A stretch of 64,000 bases of DNA. It comes from Maricaulaceae bacterium (GTDB lineage Bacteria > Pseudomonadota > Alphaproteobacteria > Caulobacterales > Maricaulaceae). The stretch spans positions 62,001 through 126,000 of the forward strand of contig JAHCJP010000003.1 in assembly GCA_026126205.1 (NCBI GenBank), written 5' to 3'. How positions within the stretch are numbered: the stretch's first letter is position 1; every line of letters starts with the position of its first letter. The position numbers and the translations under genes are program-made. This document shows, one piece after another, positions 42,374-50,891 of this stretch. The notes below the pieces were generated by a model. That model was not told the origin of the DNA. It saw only the letters and a program-made list of their open reading frames with translations, and ran no database searches.

Positions 42374-43969
42374 ATGCGGGGTGCGTGGAACTGGCGGAGT
42401 TTCTTCGCCGCCAAGGGCGGCAACGTGGCGATGGTGTTCGCCGCGGCGATGCTGCCCATCGCGCTGGCCGTCGGCGGCGCCATCGACTTCTCGCAGGCCC
42501 TGAACGCCCGCGCCCGTCTGGCCGCGGCGCTGGACGCCGCGGCGCTGGCCGTCGCCGGATCGCCCAATCTTTCGGACGGCGCGGCGCGGGAACTGGCCGA
42601 AAATTTCCTGACCTCCAACTACACCGAGGCCCATATCGGCCGGGTCCAGAACATCCAGCTGGCCATCAACCACCAGACCGGCACCGTCACCATCGGCGCG
42701 GAGACCGCCGTGCGCACCACGCTGCTTCACCTCGCCGGAGTGCACGAGATCGTCGTCGGCTGGGAGACCGAGGCCCGCCGCGCCCGCCACGGCATCGAAC
42801 TGTCGATGGTTCTGGACACCTCCGGCTCCATGGCCGGCACGCCGATCCAGGCGCTGCGCGACTCGGTCGCCGTGCTGATCGGCATCCTGTTCGAGACCGC
42901 CGATGATCTCGACAAGCTGCATATCGGCATGGTGCCGTTCTCTACGGCGGTGAACGTGGGAACACAGTTCGAGCGCGCCTGGTGGCTGGACCCGAACGCC
43001 CAGAACCCGATCCATTCCGAAGAGTTCAGCCCCGGCGCCAATCGCTGGACCATGTTCGACGCCCTGCCGGATCACGACTGGGGCGGCTGCGTGGAGGCCC
43101 GCCGCATCCCCTATGACATCGACGACACGCCGCCGGACCCGGCGCAGCCGGATACGTTGTTCGTGCCCTATTTCGCGCCGGATGAACCCGACGCCTCGGT
43201 GTCGTGCAATTCCTGGGGCCAGTGCACGACCACGCGCCGCTTCCCCAACTCCTACGTCTTCGACCAGCTGAGCGGCGACACCAGTTCGCAATTGCTGACG
43301 CGCTTGCGCTATTCCCCGAAATACGCCGCCGCGCAGACCGACCCGATATCCGATTACTGGGCGGCCTTCCCCTCCGGCCCGAACTGGCTGTGCGTGTCGC
43401 CGCCGGTCACGCCGCTGACCAACAGCCGCACCGCACTGGACCAGGCTGCGAACGGCCTTTACGCCCATGGCGGCACCAACATTCCGCTCGCCATCGGCTG
43501 GGGTTTGCGGCTGCTGTCGCCGATGGAGCCTTTTCCCAGCCCCGTGCCCTACAACGACCGCGAAACCTTCAAGGCCATGATCATCATGACCGACGGGGAC
43601 AACCAGATGCTGGGCGGAAGCAGTTTCGGCGGAACCCTCGGCACCAGCATCACCAACGTCAACCGGTCGCTGTATTCCGCCTATGGCTATTCGCGCACCG
43701 GGCGGGTGGGCTCGACCAGCTCCAACACCGGCGCCCTGCGCACCGCGCTGGACGACCGCACCCGGGCGGCCTGCCAGGTGGCGCGCGACCGCGGCATCCG
43801 CGTCTACACGGTGGTGTTCGGCAACGCGGTCGACGCCACGACTCGCGACATGATGCGCGACTGCGCCAGCCACCCCAGCCTGTACTTTTTTTCACCGACG
43901 CCGGCGGAACTGGCCGCCGCCTTCGAGGTGATCGCCGACGACCTCGCCAGCCTGCGCCTGTCGCGCTGA
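42374..43969 (+). CDS. TadG-like pilus assembly protein with von Willebrand A domain (copy 1)
   Basis: The 531-residue protein has a TadG-type N-terminus: a short cytoplasmic part with GGNVAMVFAAAMLPIALAVG (one membrane helix), AIDFSQALNARARLAAALDA and AALAV. A vWA domain begins near residue 143 (ELSMVLDTSGSM; the MIDAS DxSxS begins at Asp148). A large Cys-containing insert follows (PSGPNWLCVSPPVTPL), then FKAMIIMTDGDNQM and GIRVYTVVFGN. Such proteins are surface or periplasmic partners of Flp/Tad pili. The upstream frame is open but non-homologous; ATG 42374 behind GGGACGGA is the start. It is closely similar to the gene at 45363. Confidence 0.85.
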   Translation: MRGAWNWRSFFAAKGGNVAMVFAAAMLPIALAVGGAIDFSQALNARARLAAALDAAALAVAGSPNLSDGAARELAENFLTSNYTEAHIGRVQNIQLAINHQTGTVTIGAETAVRTTLLHLAGVHEIVVGWETEARRARHGIELSMVLDTSGSMAGTPIQALRDSVAVLIGILFETADDLDKLHIGMVPFSTAVNVGTQFERAWWLDPNAQNPIHSEEFSPGANRWTMFDALPDHDWGGCVEARRIPYDIDDTPPDPAQPDTLFVPYFAPDEPDASVSCNSWGQCTTTRRFPNSYVFDQLSGDTSSQLLTRLRYSPKYAAAQTDPISDYWAAFPSGPNWLCVSPPVTPLTNSRTALDQAANGLYAHGGTNIPLAIGWGLRLLSPMEPFPSPVPYNDRETFKAMIIMTDGDNQMLGGSSFGGTLGTSITNVNRSLYSAYGYSRTGRVGSTSSNTGALRTALDDRTRAACQVARDRGIRVYTVVFGNAVDATTRDMMRDCASHPSLYFFSPTPAELAAAFEVIADDLASLRLSR

Positions 43970-44005
43970 CCCTGCCGATTGTGGCGGCGCTGGACGGTCC
44001 CGGGC

Positions 44006-44044
44006 TTAACCCGGCGCTAACCGCATTTCCAAACATGCCCTTAA
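44006..44044 (+). promoter_or_regulatory. Possible CtrA-type sites upstream of the middle Tad gene
   Basis: TTAA-N7-CTAA at 44006-44020 and a further TTAACG at 44041 lie 55-93 bases before the ATG at 44099. The cell-cycle regulator CtrA of dimorphic alphaproteobacteria binds TTAA-N7-TTAA and controls pilus genes. One base of the second half-site deviates, so this is only a candidate. Confidence 0.3.
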
Positions 44045-44098
44045 CGGACGGTTGCTAGTTTTGTTCAAACTGTCGCTTCCTGCGTGGGGACAGCCGTC

Positions 44099-45346
44099 AT
44101 GAGCGTGTTTGGTTTCCTGAAGCGTTTCGCCGCCGGCCGGACCGGCAACACCGCAATGCTGTTCGCGCTGGCGCTGACGCCGGTGGTGATCGGCGTCGGC
44201 GCCGCCGTCGACTATGGACGCGCCGCCACGGTGCGCAATCACATGCAGCAGATCGCCGACGCCGCGGCGCTGGAGGGCATGATTTCCTATCAGCGGCCGG
44301 ATAGCGAGCGCCTGGAGCGCATCGGCGGCGTGGTCAGCGGCCACTGGACCGAAATCGAGACCCGCCAGCCGGCGCCGGCCTGGACGGCGGAGCTTTCCCA
44401 GGATGCGACCCGCGTCAGCCTGCGCTCCGCCGTGCCGACGACGCTGATGGGCATTGCCGGTATTAGCGAGATCGACGTGGCCGCCACGGCGCTGGCGCGG
44501 GCGTTTCCGGAAAGCCTGCAGATGCCGCTGTGCATCCTGACGCTGAACCTGCGCGACAAGGATTCGCTGCGCAATTCCGGCTCGGGCTCGATCACCGCGC
44601 CTGACTGCCGCGTGCACGTCAATTCGAACAACCGGGAAGCCGTGAATTTCTCCGGCGGCGCCTTCCTGCGCTCGGGCGATAACTGCATCGTCGGCGGCGT
44701 CAAGCGCGGCAGCGATATCAGCCCCGCCCCCTCTCCGGACTGCGCCCCCGTCGATGATCCGTTCCTGAACAGCTGGCGGCCGGGGCCGGGAGTCTGCGAC
44801 CATGACCGGCTGTCGATCAGCCAGAACGGCACGGTGCATCTGCAGCCCGGACGCTATTGCCACGGCCTGACCATCAACCAGAACAATTCCGGGCGCGTGG
44901 TGTTCGCCCCGGGTATCTATGTGATCGAGGGCAAGTTCTCCTACACCGGCTCCGGCCGGATGGAGGGCGAGGGCGTCTCGTTCTATCTCGACGGGCGCGA
45001 CGCCGGGCTCGACTGGACCGGCTCGGGGAACTACCGCTTCTCGGCGCCCTTGAGCGGTCAGTCCGCCGGCATGCTGGTCAGCCTCAATCCCGCCGCCAAC
45101 CGCCCGCTGGCGCAAAGCACCATCACCGGCAGCGGCGAGAGCGCCTTCCTGGGCACGATCTATCTGCCGAACCAGCAATTGCTGATCCGCGGCTTCGAGA
45201 GCATCGACATGGCCTATGGCTATGCGCTGGTGGTCGACACCCTGCGCTTCTCCGGACGCAGCAGCCTGGCCATGGCGCCGTCGCCGGTGCCGGTGCCGCG
45301 CGGCCTCGGCCCCTCCGCCCGCCAGCGCATCGTGCTGGCGGAATAG
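44099..45346 (+). CDS. TadG-like pilus assembly protein with C-terminal beta-helical region
   Basis: The 415-residue protein has the same N-terminal module as its neighbours (FLKRFAAGRTGNTAMLFALA, then DYGRAATVRNHMQQIADAAA) but no vWA domain. From about residue 150 it has repeated short strands rich in Gly, Ser and Asn (NSGSGSITAPDCRVHVNSNN, INQNNSGRVVFAPGIYVIEG, YTGSGRMEGEGVSFYL), suggesting a beta-helix or stacked beta fold, with several Cys. The ATG at 44099 follows GGGGACAGCCGTC. Likely exported and part of the same pilus-like apparatus. Partner unknown. Confidence 0.75.
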   Translation: MSVFGFLKRFAAGRTGNTAMLFALALTPVVIGVGAAVDYGRAATVRNHMQQIADAAALEGMISYQRPDSERLERIGGVVSGHWTEIETRQPAPAWTAELSQDATRVSLRSAVPTTLMGIAGISEIDVAATALARAFPESLQMPLCILTLNLRDKDSLRNSGSGSITAPDCRVHVNSNNREAVNFSGGAFLRSGDNCIVGGVKRGSDISPAPSPDCAPVDDPFLNSWRPGPGVCDHDRLSISQNGTVHLQPGRYCHGLTINQNNSGRVVFAPGIYVIEGKFSYTGSGRMEGEGVSFYLDGRDAGLDWTGSGNYRFSAPLSGQSAGMLVSLNPAANRPLAQSTITGSGESAFLGTIYLPNQQLLIRGFESIDMAYGYALVVDTLRFSGRSSLAMAPSPVPVPRGLGPSARQRIVLAE

Positions 45347-45362
45347 CGAAAGGACGGCAGCC

Positions 45363-47042
45363 ATGCGCCGCATCCTCGGTTTCCTGAAACGCTTCGCCGC
45401 CGGCCGGGCCGGCAACACGGCGATCATTTTCGCGCTGGCGCTGCTGCCGATCGCGCTCGGCGTCGGCGCGGCGATCGACTTCGCCCAGGCCCAGAACGCG
45501 CGCACGCGCCTCGCCGCCGCGGTGGACGCCGCGGCGCTGGCCGTGGGCGGGTCGCCGAACCTGTCGGACGGGGCGGCGCGGCAGCTGGCCGAAGACTTCC
45601 TGAACTCCAACTACACCGAGGGCCAGATCGGCCGGGTGCGCAATCTCGCGGTCAGCATCGACGATCAGTCCGGGGTGGTGGTGGTCAGCGCGGAATCCGC
45701 CGTGCGCACCAGCCTGCTCGCCCTGATGGGGATGGACGAGATCGTGGTCAGCTGGGAGGCCGAGGTGCGCCGCGGCCGCCAGGGCATCGAGCTGGTGATG
45801 GTGCTGGACACCTCCGGCTCCATGAACCAGCCGGCGGGCGGCGGCGTCACCCGTATCCAGGCCCTGCGTGACTCGGTGTCGTTGCTGGTCAACACCCTGT
45901 TCGACAACGCCGACGACCCGGACCGGCTTAGCATCGGGCTGGCGCCGTATTCGACGGCGGTGAACGTGGGGACGCAGCACGCGCGCGCCTGGTGGCTGGA
46001 TCCCAACGCCCAGAACCCGATCCACCGCGAACATTTCACCTTCCCGGCCAACCATCCGCAGGCCAACCGCTGGACGCTGTTCGACACGCTGGGCGCCGCC
46101 AACCCGCAGCATCGCTGGGCGGGATGCGTCGAGGCGCGGCGCATGCCCTACGACATCGACGACACGCCGCCGGACCCCGGCCAGCCGGACACGCTGTTCG
46201 TGCCCTATTTCGCCCCCGACGAGGGCGACGGGGTGGAGACCTGCCAGGAAGTCTGCACCGGCGCCGGCCGCAACCGCACCTGTACGGAGCAGTGCGTTAC
46301 GCAACGCCGGTTTCCAAACAGCTATCGCCGCGATATTCCGCCCGGCCAGGCGGACTGGGATCTGCTGACCCTGCAGGGGTTCATACCGAAATATCTCGGC
46401 GTCGGCCTGCCCGACAACGCCGCGCCCTACTGGTCGGACTTCCCGTCCGGCCCGAACTGGCTGTGCGTGTCGCCGCCCATCACGGCGATGACCAGCAGCC
46501 GCAACGCGCTGCTGCAGGCGGCGAACGGCCTCTACGCCCATGGCGGCACCAACATCCCGCTCGGCATCGGCTGGGGCACGCGGCTGCTGTCGCCGATGGA
46601 GCCGTTCCCGAGTCCCGTGCCCTACAATGACCAGGACACCTTCAAGGCCATGGTGATCATGACCGACGGGGTCAACCAGTGGCTGGGCGGCAGCAGTTTC
46701 GGCGGCGTCATGGGCGCCAACATCACCGCGCTCAACCATTCGATCTACTCGGCCTATGGCTATTCGCGCACCGGCCGCATCGGAACCACCAGCTCCAATT
46801 CCAACACCCTGCGCAACGCGCTGGATGACCGCACCCGCGCCGCCTGCCAGGTGGCGCAGGATCGCGGCATCCGGGTTTACACGATCGTGTTCAGCAACGA
46901 TGTCGACGGCGCCACACAGCAATTGATGCGCGACTGCGCCAGCCACCCCAGCCTGTATTTCTATTCGCCGACGCCGGCGGCGCTGCAAGAGGCCTTCAAC
47001 GCCATCGCCGGCGATCTCAGCAATCTGCGCCTGGCGCGCTGA
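45363..47042 (+). CDS. TadG-like pilus assembly protein with von Willebrand A domain (copy 2)
   Basis: The 559-residue protein is a paralogue of the 42374 gene with long shared blocks: NLSDGAARQLAEDFLNSNYT, AVNVGTQHARAWWLDPNAQN, YDIDDTPPDPGQPDTLFVPY, GPNWLCVSPPITAM, LYAHGGTNIPLGIGWG and ALDDRTRAACQVAQDRGIRV. The N-terminal helix is IIFALALLPIALGVGAAIDF, and MIDAS DTSGS begins at Asp149. It has an extra Cys-rich insert (CQEVCTGAGRNRTCTEQC) missing from copy 1. An AAAGGA ribosome site precedes the ATG, 16 bases after the previous stop. Confidence 0.85.
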   Translation: MRRILGFLKRFAAGRAGNTAIIFALALLPIALGVGAAIDFAQAQNARTRLAAAVDAAALAVGGSPNLSDGAARQLAEDFLNSNYTEGQIGRVRNLAVSIDDQSGVVVVSAESAVRTSLLALMGMDEIVVSWEAEVRRGRQGIELVMVLDTSGSMNQPAGGGVTRIQALRDSVSLLVNTLFDNADDPDRLSIGLAPYSTAVNVGTQHARAWWLDPNAQNPIHREHFTFPANHPQANRWTLFDTLGAANPQHRWAGCVEARRMPYDIDDTPPDPGQPDTLFVPYFAPDEGDGVETCQEVCTGAGRNRTCTEQCVTQRRFPNSYRRDIPPGQADWDLLTLQGFIPKYLGVGLPDNAAPYWSDFPSGPNWLCVSPPITAMTSSRNALLQAANGLYAHGGTNIPLGIGWGTRLLSPMEPFPSPVPYNDQDTFKAMVIMTDGVNQWLGGSSFGGVMGANITALNHSIYSAYGYSRTGRIGTTSSNSNTLRNALDDRTRAACQVAQDRGIRVYTIVFSNDVDGATQQLMRDCASHPSLYFYSPTPAALQEAFNAIAGDLSNLRLAR

Positions 47043-47138
47043 ACGCCGGGGTCCGGCCGCTAAAAATCGCCCGCCCGTCTTCACCCTCTCTTCACGCACG
47101 GACGCGAAGATGGGCGCCGGACAGCGTGAGGATTCGCC

Positions 47139-47624
47139 ATGCGCGCGATCATCTGGCTTGCGGCGGCCTTCGCCCTTTTTTCCGCGCCTGCGCTGGGCCA
47201 GGACCTGGTCCTGGAGGCGGAGCGGGCGCAGATCGTGCGCCTGCCGGGGCCGGCCGCCACCGTGGTGATCGGCAATCCCGCCGTCGCCGACGCCGTGATA
47301 CATGACCGCTCCACCCTGATCTTCACCGGCAAGACCTATGGCCGCACCAACATCATCGCCCTCGACAGCCGCGGCCGGGTGATCTTCGCCCGCGACGTCG
47401 TCGTCGGCCCGGCGCAGCGCGGGCGGCTGACGCTGTATCGCGGGCCGGAGCGCCAGACGCTGGCCTGCGCGCCGGAGTGCCAGCCGGCTCCGGCCATCGG
47501 CGACAGCGACGACAGTTTCGCCCGCATCACCGCCCAGCAGGCAGAGCGCATCGCCATCGGCGAGGCCGCCGCGGACGCCGCGAACGCGGCGGTCGCGGGG
47601 CCGGGTCTGGCCGGCGGGCGGTAA
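47139..47624 (+). CDS. Periplasmic pilus-assembly N-terminal (CpaC/RcpA-type) domain protein
   Basis: The 161-residue protein has a signal peptide (IIWLAAAFALFSAPALG), then the 'pilus formation N-terminal' beta-domain: AQIVRLPGPAATVVIGNPAV, ADAVIHDRSTLIFTGKTYG and RTNIIALDSRGRVIF. This domain normally sits at the N-terminus of the Tad secretin CpaC/RcpA. Here it stands alone, with a C-terminal tail holding two Cys (LACAPECQP) and no secretin domain. The preceding gap of 96 bases contains no obvious terminator. Confidence 0.8.
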   Translation: MRAIIWLAAAFALFSAPALGQDLVLEAERAQIVRLPGPAATVVIGNPAVADAVIHDRSTLIFTGKTYGRTNIIALDSRGRVIFARDVVVGPAQRGRLTLYRGPERQTLACAPECQPAPAIGDSDDSFARITAQQAERIAIGEAAADAANAAVAGPGLAGGR

Positions 47625-47700
47625 CGCTCCCTTCACCGTGAATTTTCACGCCCTTTTAAGCGCGCGCGCGCATGATCGCGTGCGACGGGGATGCTCGACC

Positions 47701-48243
47701 ATGATCGTATTGCGCAAGGCGAAGACCGGATTTCTGCGGCGGTTCCGCAAGGACCGTTCCGGCGCGTCCGCCGTGGAGTTCGCGATGATTGCGGGCCCGT
47801 TCCTGCTGTTGCTGCTGGGCCTGATCGAGGTGGCGCTGGTGTTCTTCGCCGGCAATGTGCTGGAGAACGCCACCATGGAGGCCGCCCGCCAGGTGCGCAC
47901 CGGCCAGATGCAGTCCGCCGGCGCCGGCGCGGCCGAGTTCCGCCAGCGCGTCTGCGACCGGTTTGAAATCATCGGCGATTGCGGTGAATTGCGCGTCGAC
48001 GTGCGGGTGTTCGAGAATTTCAGCACCGTCCAGGGCGGAAACCCCTTGAATGACGACGGCGAACTGAACGAGGACGGGTTCGGGTTCGATCCCGGCGGCG
48101 CTGGCGACATCGTGCTGGTGCGGGTGTTCTATCCCTGGCGGCTGAACGTGCCCAGCCTGGGCTTCGGCCTGTCCAACATGCCCGGCAACCAGCGGCTGCT
48201 GATCGCCGCCACCGCCTTCCGCAACGAGCCGTTCGATGATTAG
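47701..48243 (+). CDS. TadE-like minor pseudopilin
   Basis: The 180-residue protein has a basic leader with RRFRKDRSGASAVEFAMIAG then PFLLLLLGLIEVALVFFAG, the TadE hydrophobic segment with Glu at its start. The C-terminal periplasmic part has VLVRVFYPWRLNVPSLGFGL. TadE proteins are prepilin-like and processed by a Tad prepilin peptidase. I chose the ATG at 47701, since the frame upstream lacks homology. Its stop overlaps the next gene by eight bases. Confidence 0.85.
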   Translation: MIVLRKAKTGFLRRFRKDRSGASAVEFAMIAGPFLLLLLGLIEVALVFFAGNVLENATMEAARQVRTGQMQSAGAGAAEFRQRVCDRFEIIGDCGELRVDVRVFENFSTVQGGNPLNDDGELNEDGFGFDPGGAGDIVLVRVFYPWRLNVPSLGFGLSNMPGNQRLLIAATAFRNEPFDD

Positions 48244-48796
48244 AGCGATCGCGAATACGGCGCGGCGGGCGCTGAGCGGCCTGCGGCGCTTCGGTGGCGA
48301 CCGCAGGGGCGTGTCGGCGGTCGAGTTCGCCCTGATCGCCCCGGTGATGATCCTGTTCTACCTGGCGATGGTCGAGATCAGCCTCGCCCTCGCCGCGGAC
48401 CGCAAGGTCACGGCGGCGGCGAGCGCCATGGCCGACCTGGTCGCCCAGGACGACGAGGTCAATTTCGCCGAGTTGCAGGACATCGTCGCCGCCGGTTCGG
48501 CGATCCTCGCCCCCTTCGACGCCTCGCAGATGAGCGCCCGCATCTCCAGCGTGGTCATGAGGCTCGACGGCCAGGTGGAGGTGGACTGGAGCGACGGATT
48601 CGGCATGCAGCCGCTGGCTGTTGGCGCTGCGGTTCCCGTTCCGGACGGCCTGCTCTCGCCCTCGCGCTCGGTGATCATGGTCGAAGTCGCCTATGACTAT
48701 GACACCCCGGTGGCGATGGTCAGCGGCGGCGTCTACCAGCTGCGCGAGGTCTTCTATCTGCGCCCGCGCCGCACGCTCGCGGTCTCCCGGCTTTAA
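48236..48796 (+). CDS. TadE/TadF-like minor pseudopilin
   Basis: The 186-residue protein has FGGDRRGVSAVEFALIAPVM then ILFYLAMVEISLAL, the same processing-site pattern as TadE. The C-terminal part has VIMVEVAYDYDTPVAMVSGG and VYQLREVFYLRPRR. It is coupled to the upstream tadE-like gene. Its TAA stop overlaps the stop of pabC on the opposite strand. No Tad ATPase, prepilin peptidase or Flp pilin lies in this window. Confidence 0.83.
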   Translation: MIRAIANTARRALSGLRRFGGDRRGVSAVEFALIAPVMILFYLAMVEISLALAADRKVTAAASAMADLVAQDDEVNFAELQDIVAAGSAILAPFDASQMSARISSVVMRLDGQVEVDWSDGFGMQPLAVGAAVPVPDGLLSPSRSVIMVEVAYDYDTPVAMVSGGVYQLREVFYLRPRRTLAVSRL

Positions 48797-49617
48797 CGGC
48801 CAGCCTCCTCGGCGTCGCGCAACGCGGCCAGCAGGATCGCGTCCGGATCGAAGGCCCGCCCGCCGAGCGCTGAAACCGCGACGACGCCCAGCGCCGCATT
48901 GGTTATGAAAACCGCCTGCGCCGTCATCATCGCGTCCGGCGCGAACGCCCCTTCATGCACCGTCACTCCGCGCGCCCGCGCCAGCGCGATCACCGCCGCG
49001 CGCGTGGTTCCGGGCAACACGGCGCAGTCCGGCGAAGGCGTGAACAGCGCCCCGTCCGCGATCCAGAACAGATTGGCGGCGTCCGCCCCAGACACCTGCC
49101 CGGCGCCGGTCAGCAGCAGCGCCATGTCCGCCCCCGCCGCCTTCGCCTCGCGCCGGGCGGCGGCGTTGTCGGCATAGCTGAGGGTCTTGAAGCGCGCTGT
49201 CAGGCTGGACGGTTCGCGGCGGATGGCGCTGGGATGCAGTTTGACGCTGCGCGGCGGTTCAGGCGCCGCGGCGGCGGACAACAGGATAAACTGTTTCGGG
49301 TCGGCGACCGGATCCAGCCCGCGCGGCCCCGGCCCGCGGCTGACGGTGAGGCGGATGATGGCGCGGGCCAGCCCCGCCTCCGCCGCCATTTCCGCCGCCG
49401 TTTTCTGCACCGTCGCCTGATCCGGCGCCGGCAGGCCGAAGGCCGCGCAGGCCGATTTCAGGCGCTTGAAATGCGCCTCGGCGCGGCGCAGGGCGCCGTT
49501 CTGCAAGCGCAGGGTCTCGAACACGCCATCGCCGATCAGAAAGCCGCGATCCATCGGATCGACGCCGCCGGTAAGCGGCGCGAAGCCCGATCCGGTCCAG
49601 ACGCGCATCGCGCTCAC
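48793..49617 (-). CDS. pabC: Aminodeoxychorismate lyase (class IV PLP aminotransferase fold)
   Basis: The 274-residue protein has MDRGFLIGDGVFETLRL, the PLP lysine in ARFKTLSYADNAAARREAKA, NLFWIADGALFTPSPDCAVL and PGTTRAAVIALA. These are class IV aminotransferase/lyase features. Coupling to pabB (GTGA overlap at 49614-49617) points to conversion of aminodeoxychorismate to 4-aminobenzoate for folate, rather than branched-chain or D-amino-acid transamination. The start is the GTG at 49617 or the ATG at 49608. Confidence 0.88.
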   Translation of the reverse strand: MSAMRVWTGSGFAPLTGGVDPMDRGFLIGDGVFETLRLQNGALRRAEAHFKRLKSACAAFGLPAPDQATVQKTAAEMAAEAGLARAIIRLTVSRGPGPRGLDPVADPKQFILLSAAAAPEPPRSVKLHPSAIRREPSSLTARFKTLSYADNAAARREAKAAGADMALLLTGAGQVSGADAANLFWIADGALFTPSPDCAVLPGTTRAAVIALARARGVTVHEGAFAPDAMMTAQAVFITNAALGVVAVSALGGRAFDPDAILLAALRDAEEAGR

Positions 49618-50891
49618 GCCCCGGTCAGGGCGCGTTTCAGCGCCGCGGCCTTGGCCAGCGTCTCGGCGTATTCGGCGCGCGGGTCGGAATCGGCAGTGAT
49701 CGCGCCGCCGGAGCGCGCTTCGGCCCGCCAGCGGCGGCCCTCCTTCACGAAGGACAGGGTGCGGATCATCACGTTAAGGGTCATCGCCGCGCCGCCCTGG
49801 CCAATCATGCCCGCCGCGCCGCAATAGGGGCCGCGGGCCTCCTCTTCCAGCTCGGCGATGATCTGCATGGCGCGCAGCTTCGGCGCCCCGGTGATCGAGC
49901 CGGGCGGAAAGGCGGCGGCGGCGAGGTCGAAAGCGTCCGCATCCGCGCGCAGTTCGCCGGTGACGGTGGAGACCAGGTGATGGACGTTGGAATAACTCTC
50001 GACCGCGAACAGGCGCGGGGTTTTCACGCTGCCGGGAATGCAGACGCGCGACAGGTCGTTGCGCATCAAATCGACGATCATCAGGTTTTCGGCGCGGTCC
50101 TTTTCGCTGGCCATCAGGGCGGCGGCGAGGCCGGCGTCGACCAATGGCGTGCCGCCGCGCGGCCGCGTGCCCTTGATGGGCCGGGTTTCGGCGACGCCCG
50201 ATTCCAGCTTCAGGAACAGTTCGGGAGAGTTTGAAACCACGGCCCGCCCGTCCGGCAGACGCAGAAAAACCCCATATGACGCAGGACTTTGCGCGATCAG
50301 GCGTCGGAAGACCGCGTAGGGATGATCGGCGGGGTCCAGCGCCGCCTCGAAGGCGTGGGAAAGATTGACCTGATAGACGTCGCCGGCCAGCACATAAGCA
50401 CGCGCCGCCGCGCAGCGTTCAAGATATTTCGCCTCGCTCCAGCGCGCACGCCAGTCCGCCGGGCCGGCCCCGGAAAGCGCGGATTCGGGGGCAAGCAGCG
50501 CCGACTTCAGCGCTTTGCAGGCGCCGGCTTCACCGCTCAGCCGCGCCGCCTTCGCCACGGGGTCGAAGACGGCGCAGGCGCGGTATCGGCCCAGCATCAG
50601 GTCCGGCCAGCCGCAAAGACCGGAGCCCGGGCGCGGCAGCGTCTCGAACGCGCCGGCCAGTTCATAGGCCATCAGCCCGGCCAGCCAGCCCTCGCCGGCG
50701 CGGCCCGCCGCGGACGCCGCGGCGAAATCATCGGTGAACACCGCGTCTGGGAAGGCGAAGACGTAAGACGGCGACGCCGGCCCGCCATGCAGCAGCAAGG
50801 ACCAGGGCTCGTCAGCCAGACTTGAGAAGGCGTCTTCGGGCGCGCGCCAGGGCAGGAGGGACGGCGGCGCCGCGTCCGCCAGCGCGGTCAT
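49614..50891 (-). CDS. pabB: Aminodeoxychorismate synthase component I
   Basis: The 425-residue chorismate-binding enzyme has YLERCAAARAYVLAGDVYQV, SNSPELFLKLESGVAETRPI, KGTRPRGGTP (the PIKGT Lys of PabB), IVDLMRNDLSRVC, VHHLVSTVTGELRADADAFD, FPPGSITGAPKLRAMQII and YCGAAGMIG. It amidates chorismate using ammonia from a glutamine amidotransferase not seen here. The ATG at 50891 overlaps the stop of the phosphatase gene. The frame upstream is a shadow. Confidence 0.93.
   Translation of the reverse strand: MTALADAAPPSLLPWRAPEDAFSSLADEPWSLLLHGGPASPSYVFAFPDAVFTDDFAAASAAGRAGEGWLAGLMAYELAGAFETLPRPGSGLCGWPDLMLGRYRACAVFDPVAKAARLSGEAGACKALKSALLAPESALSGAGPADWRARWSEAKYLERCAAARAYVLAGDVYQVNLSHAFEAALDPADHPYAVFRRLIAQSPASYGVFLRLPDGRAVVSNSPELFLKLESGVAETRPIKGTRPRGGTPLVDAGLAAALMASEKDRAENLMIVDLMRNDLSRVCIPGSVKTPRLFAVESYSNVHHLVSTVTGELRADADAFDLAAAAFPPGSITGAPKLRAMQIIAELEEEARGPYCGAAGMIGQGGAAMTLNVMIRTLSFVKEGRRWRAEARSGGAITADSDPRAEYAETLAKAAALKRALTGA

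Noticed and set aside
45123..47636. Minus-strand open frame of 837 codons opposite the Tad vWA gene
   Set aside because: Repetitive Arg/Gly/Val antisense translation; the plus strand carries the vWA and TadG signatures.
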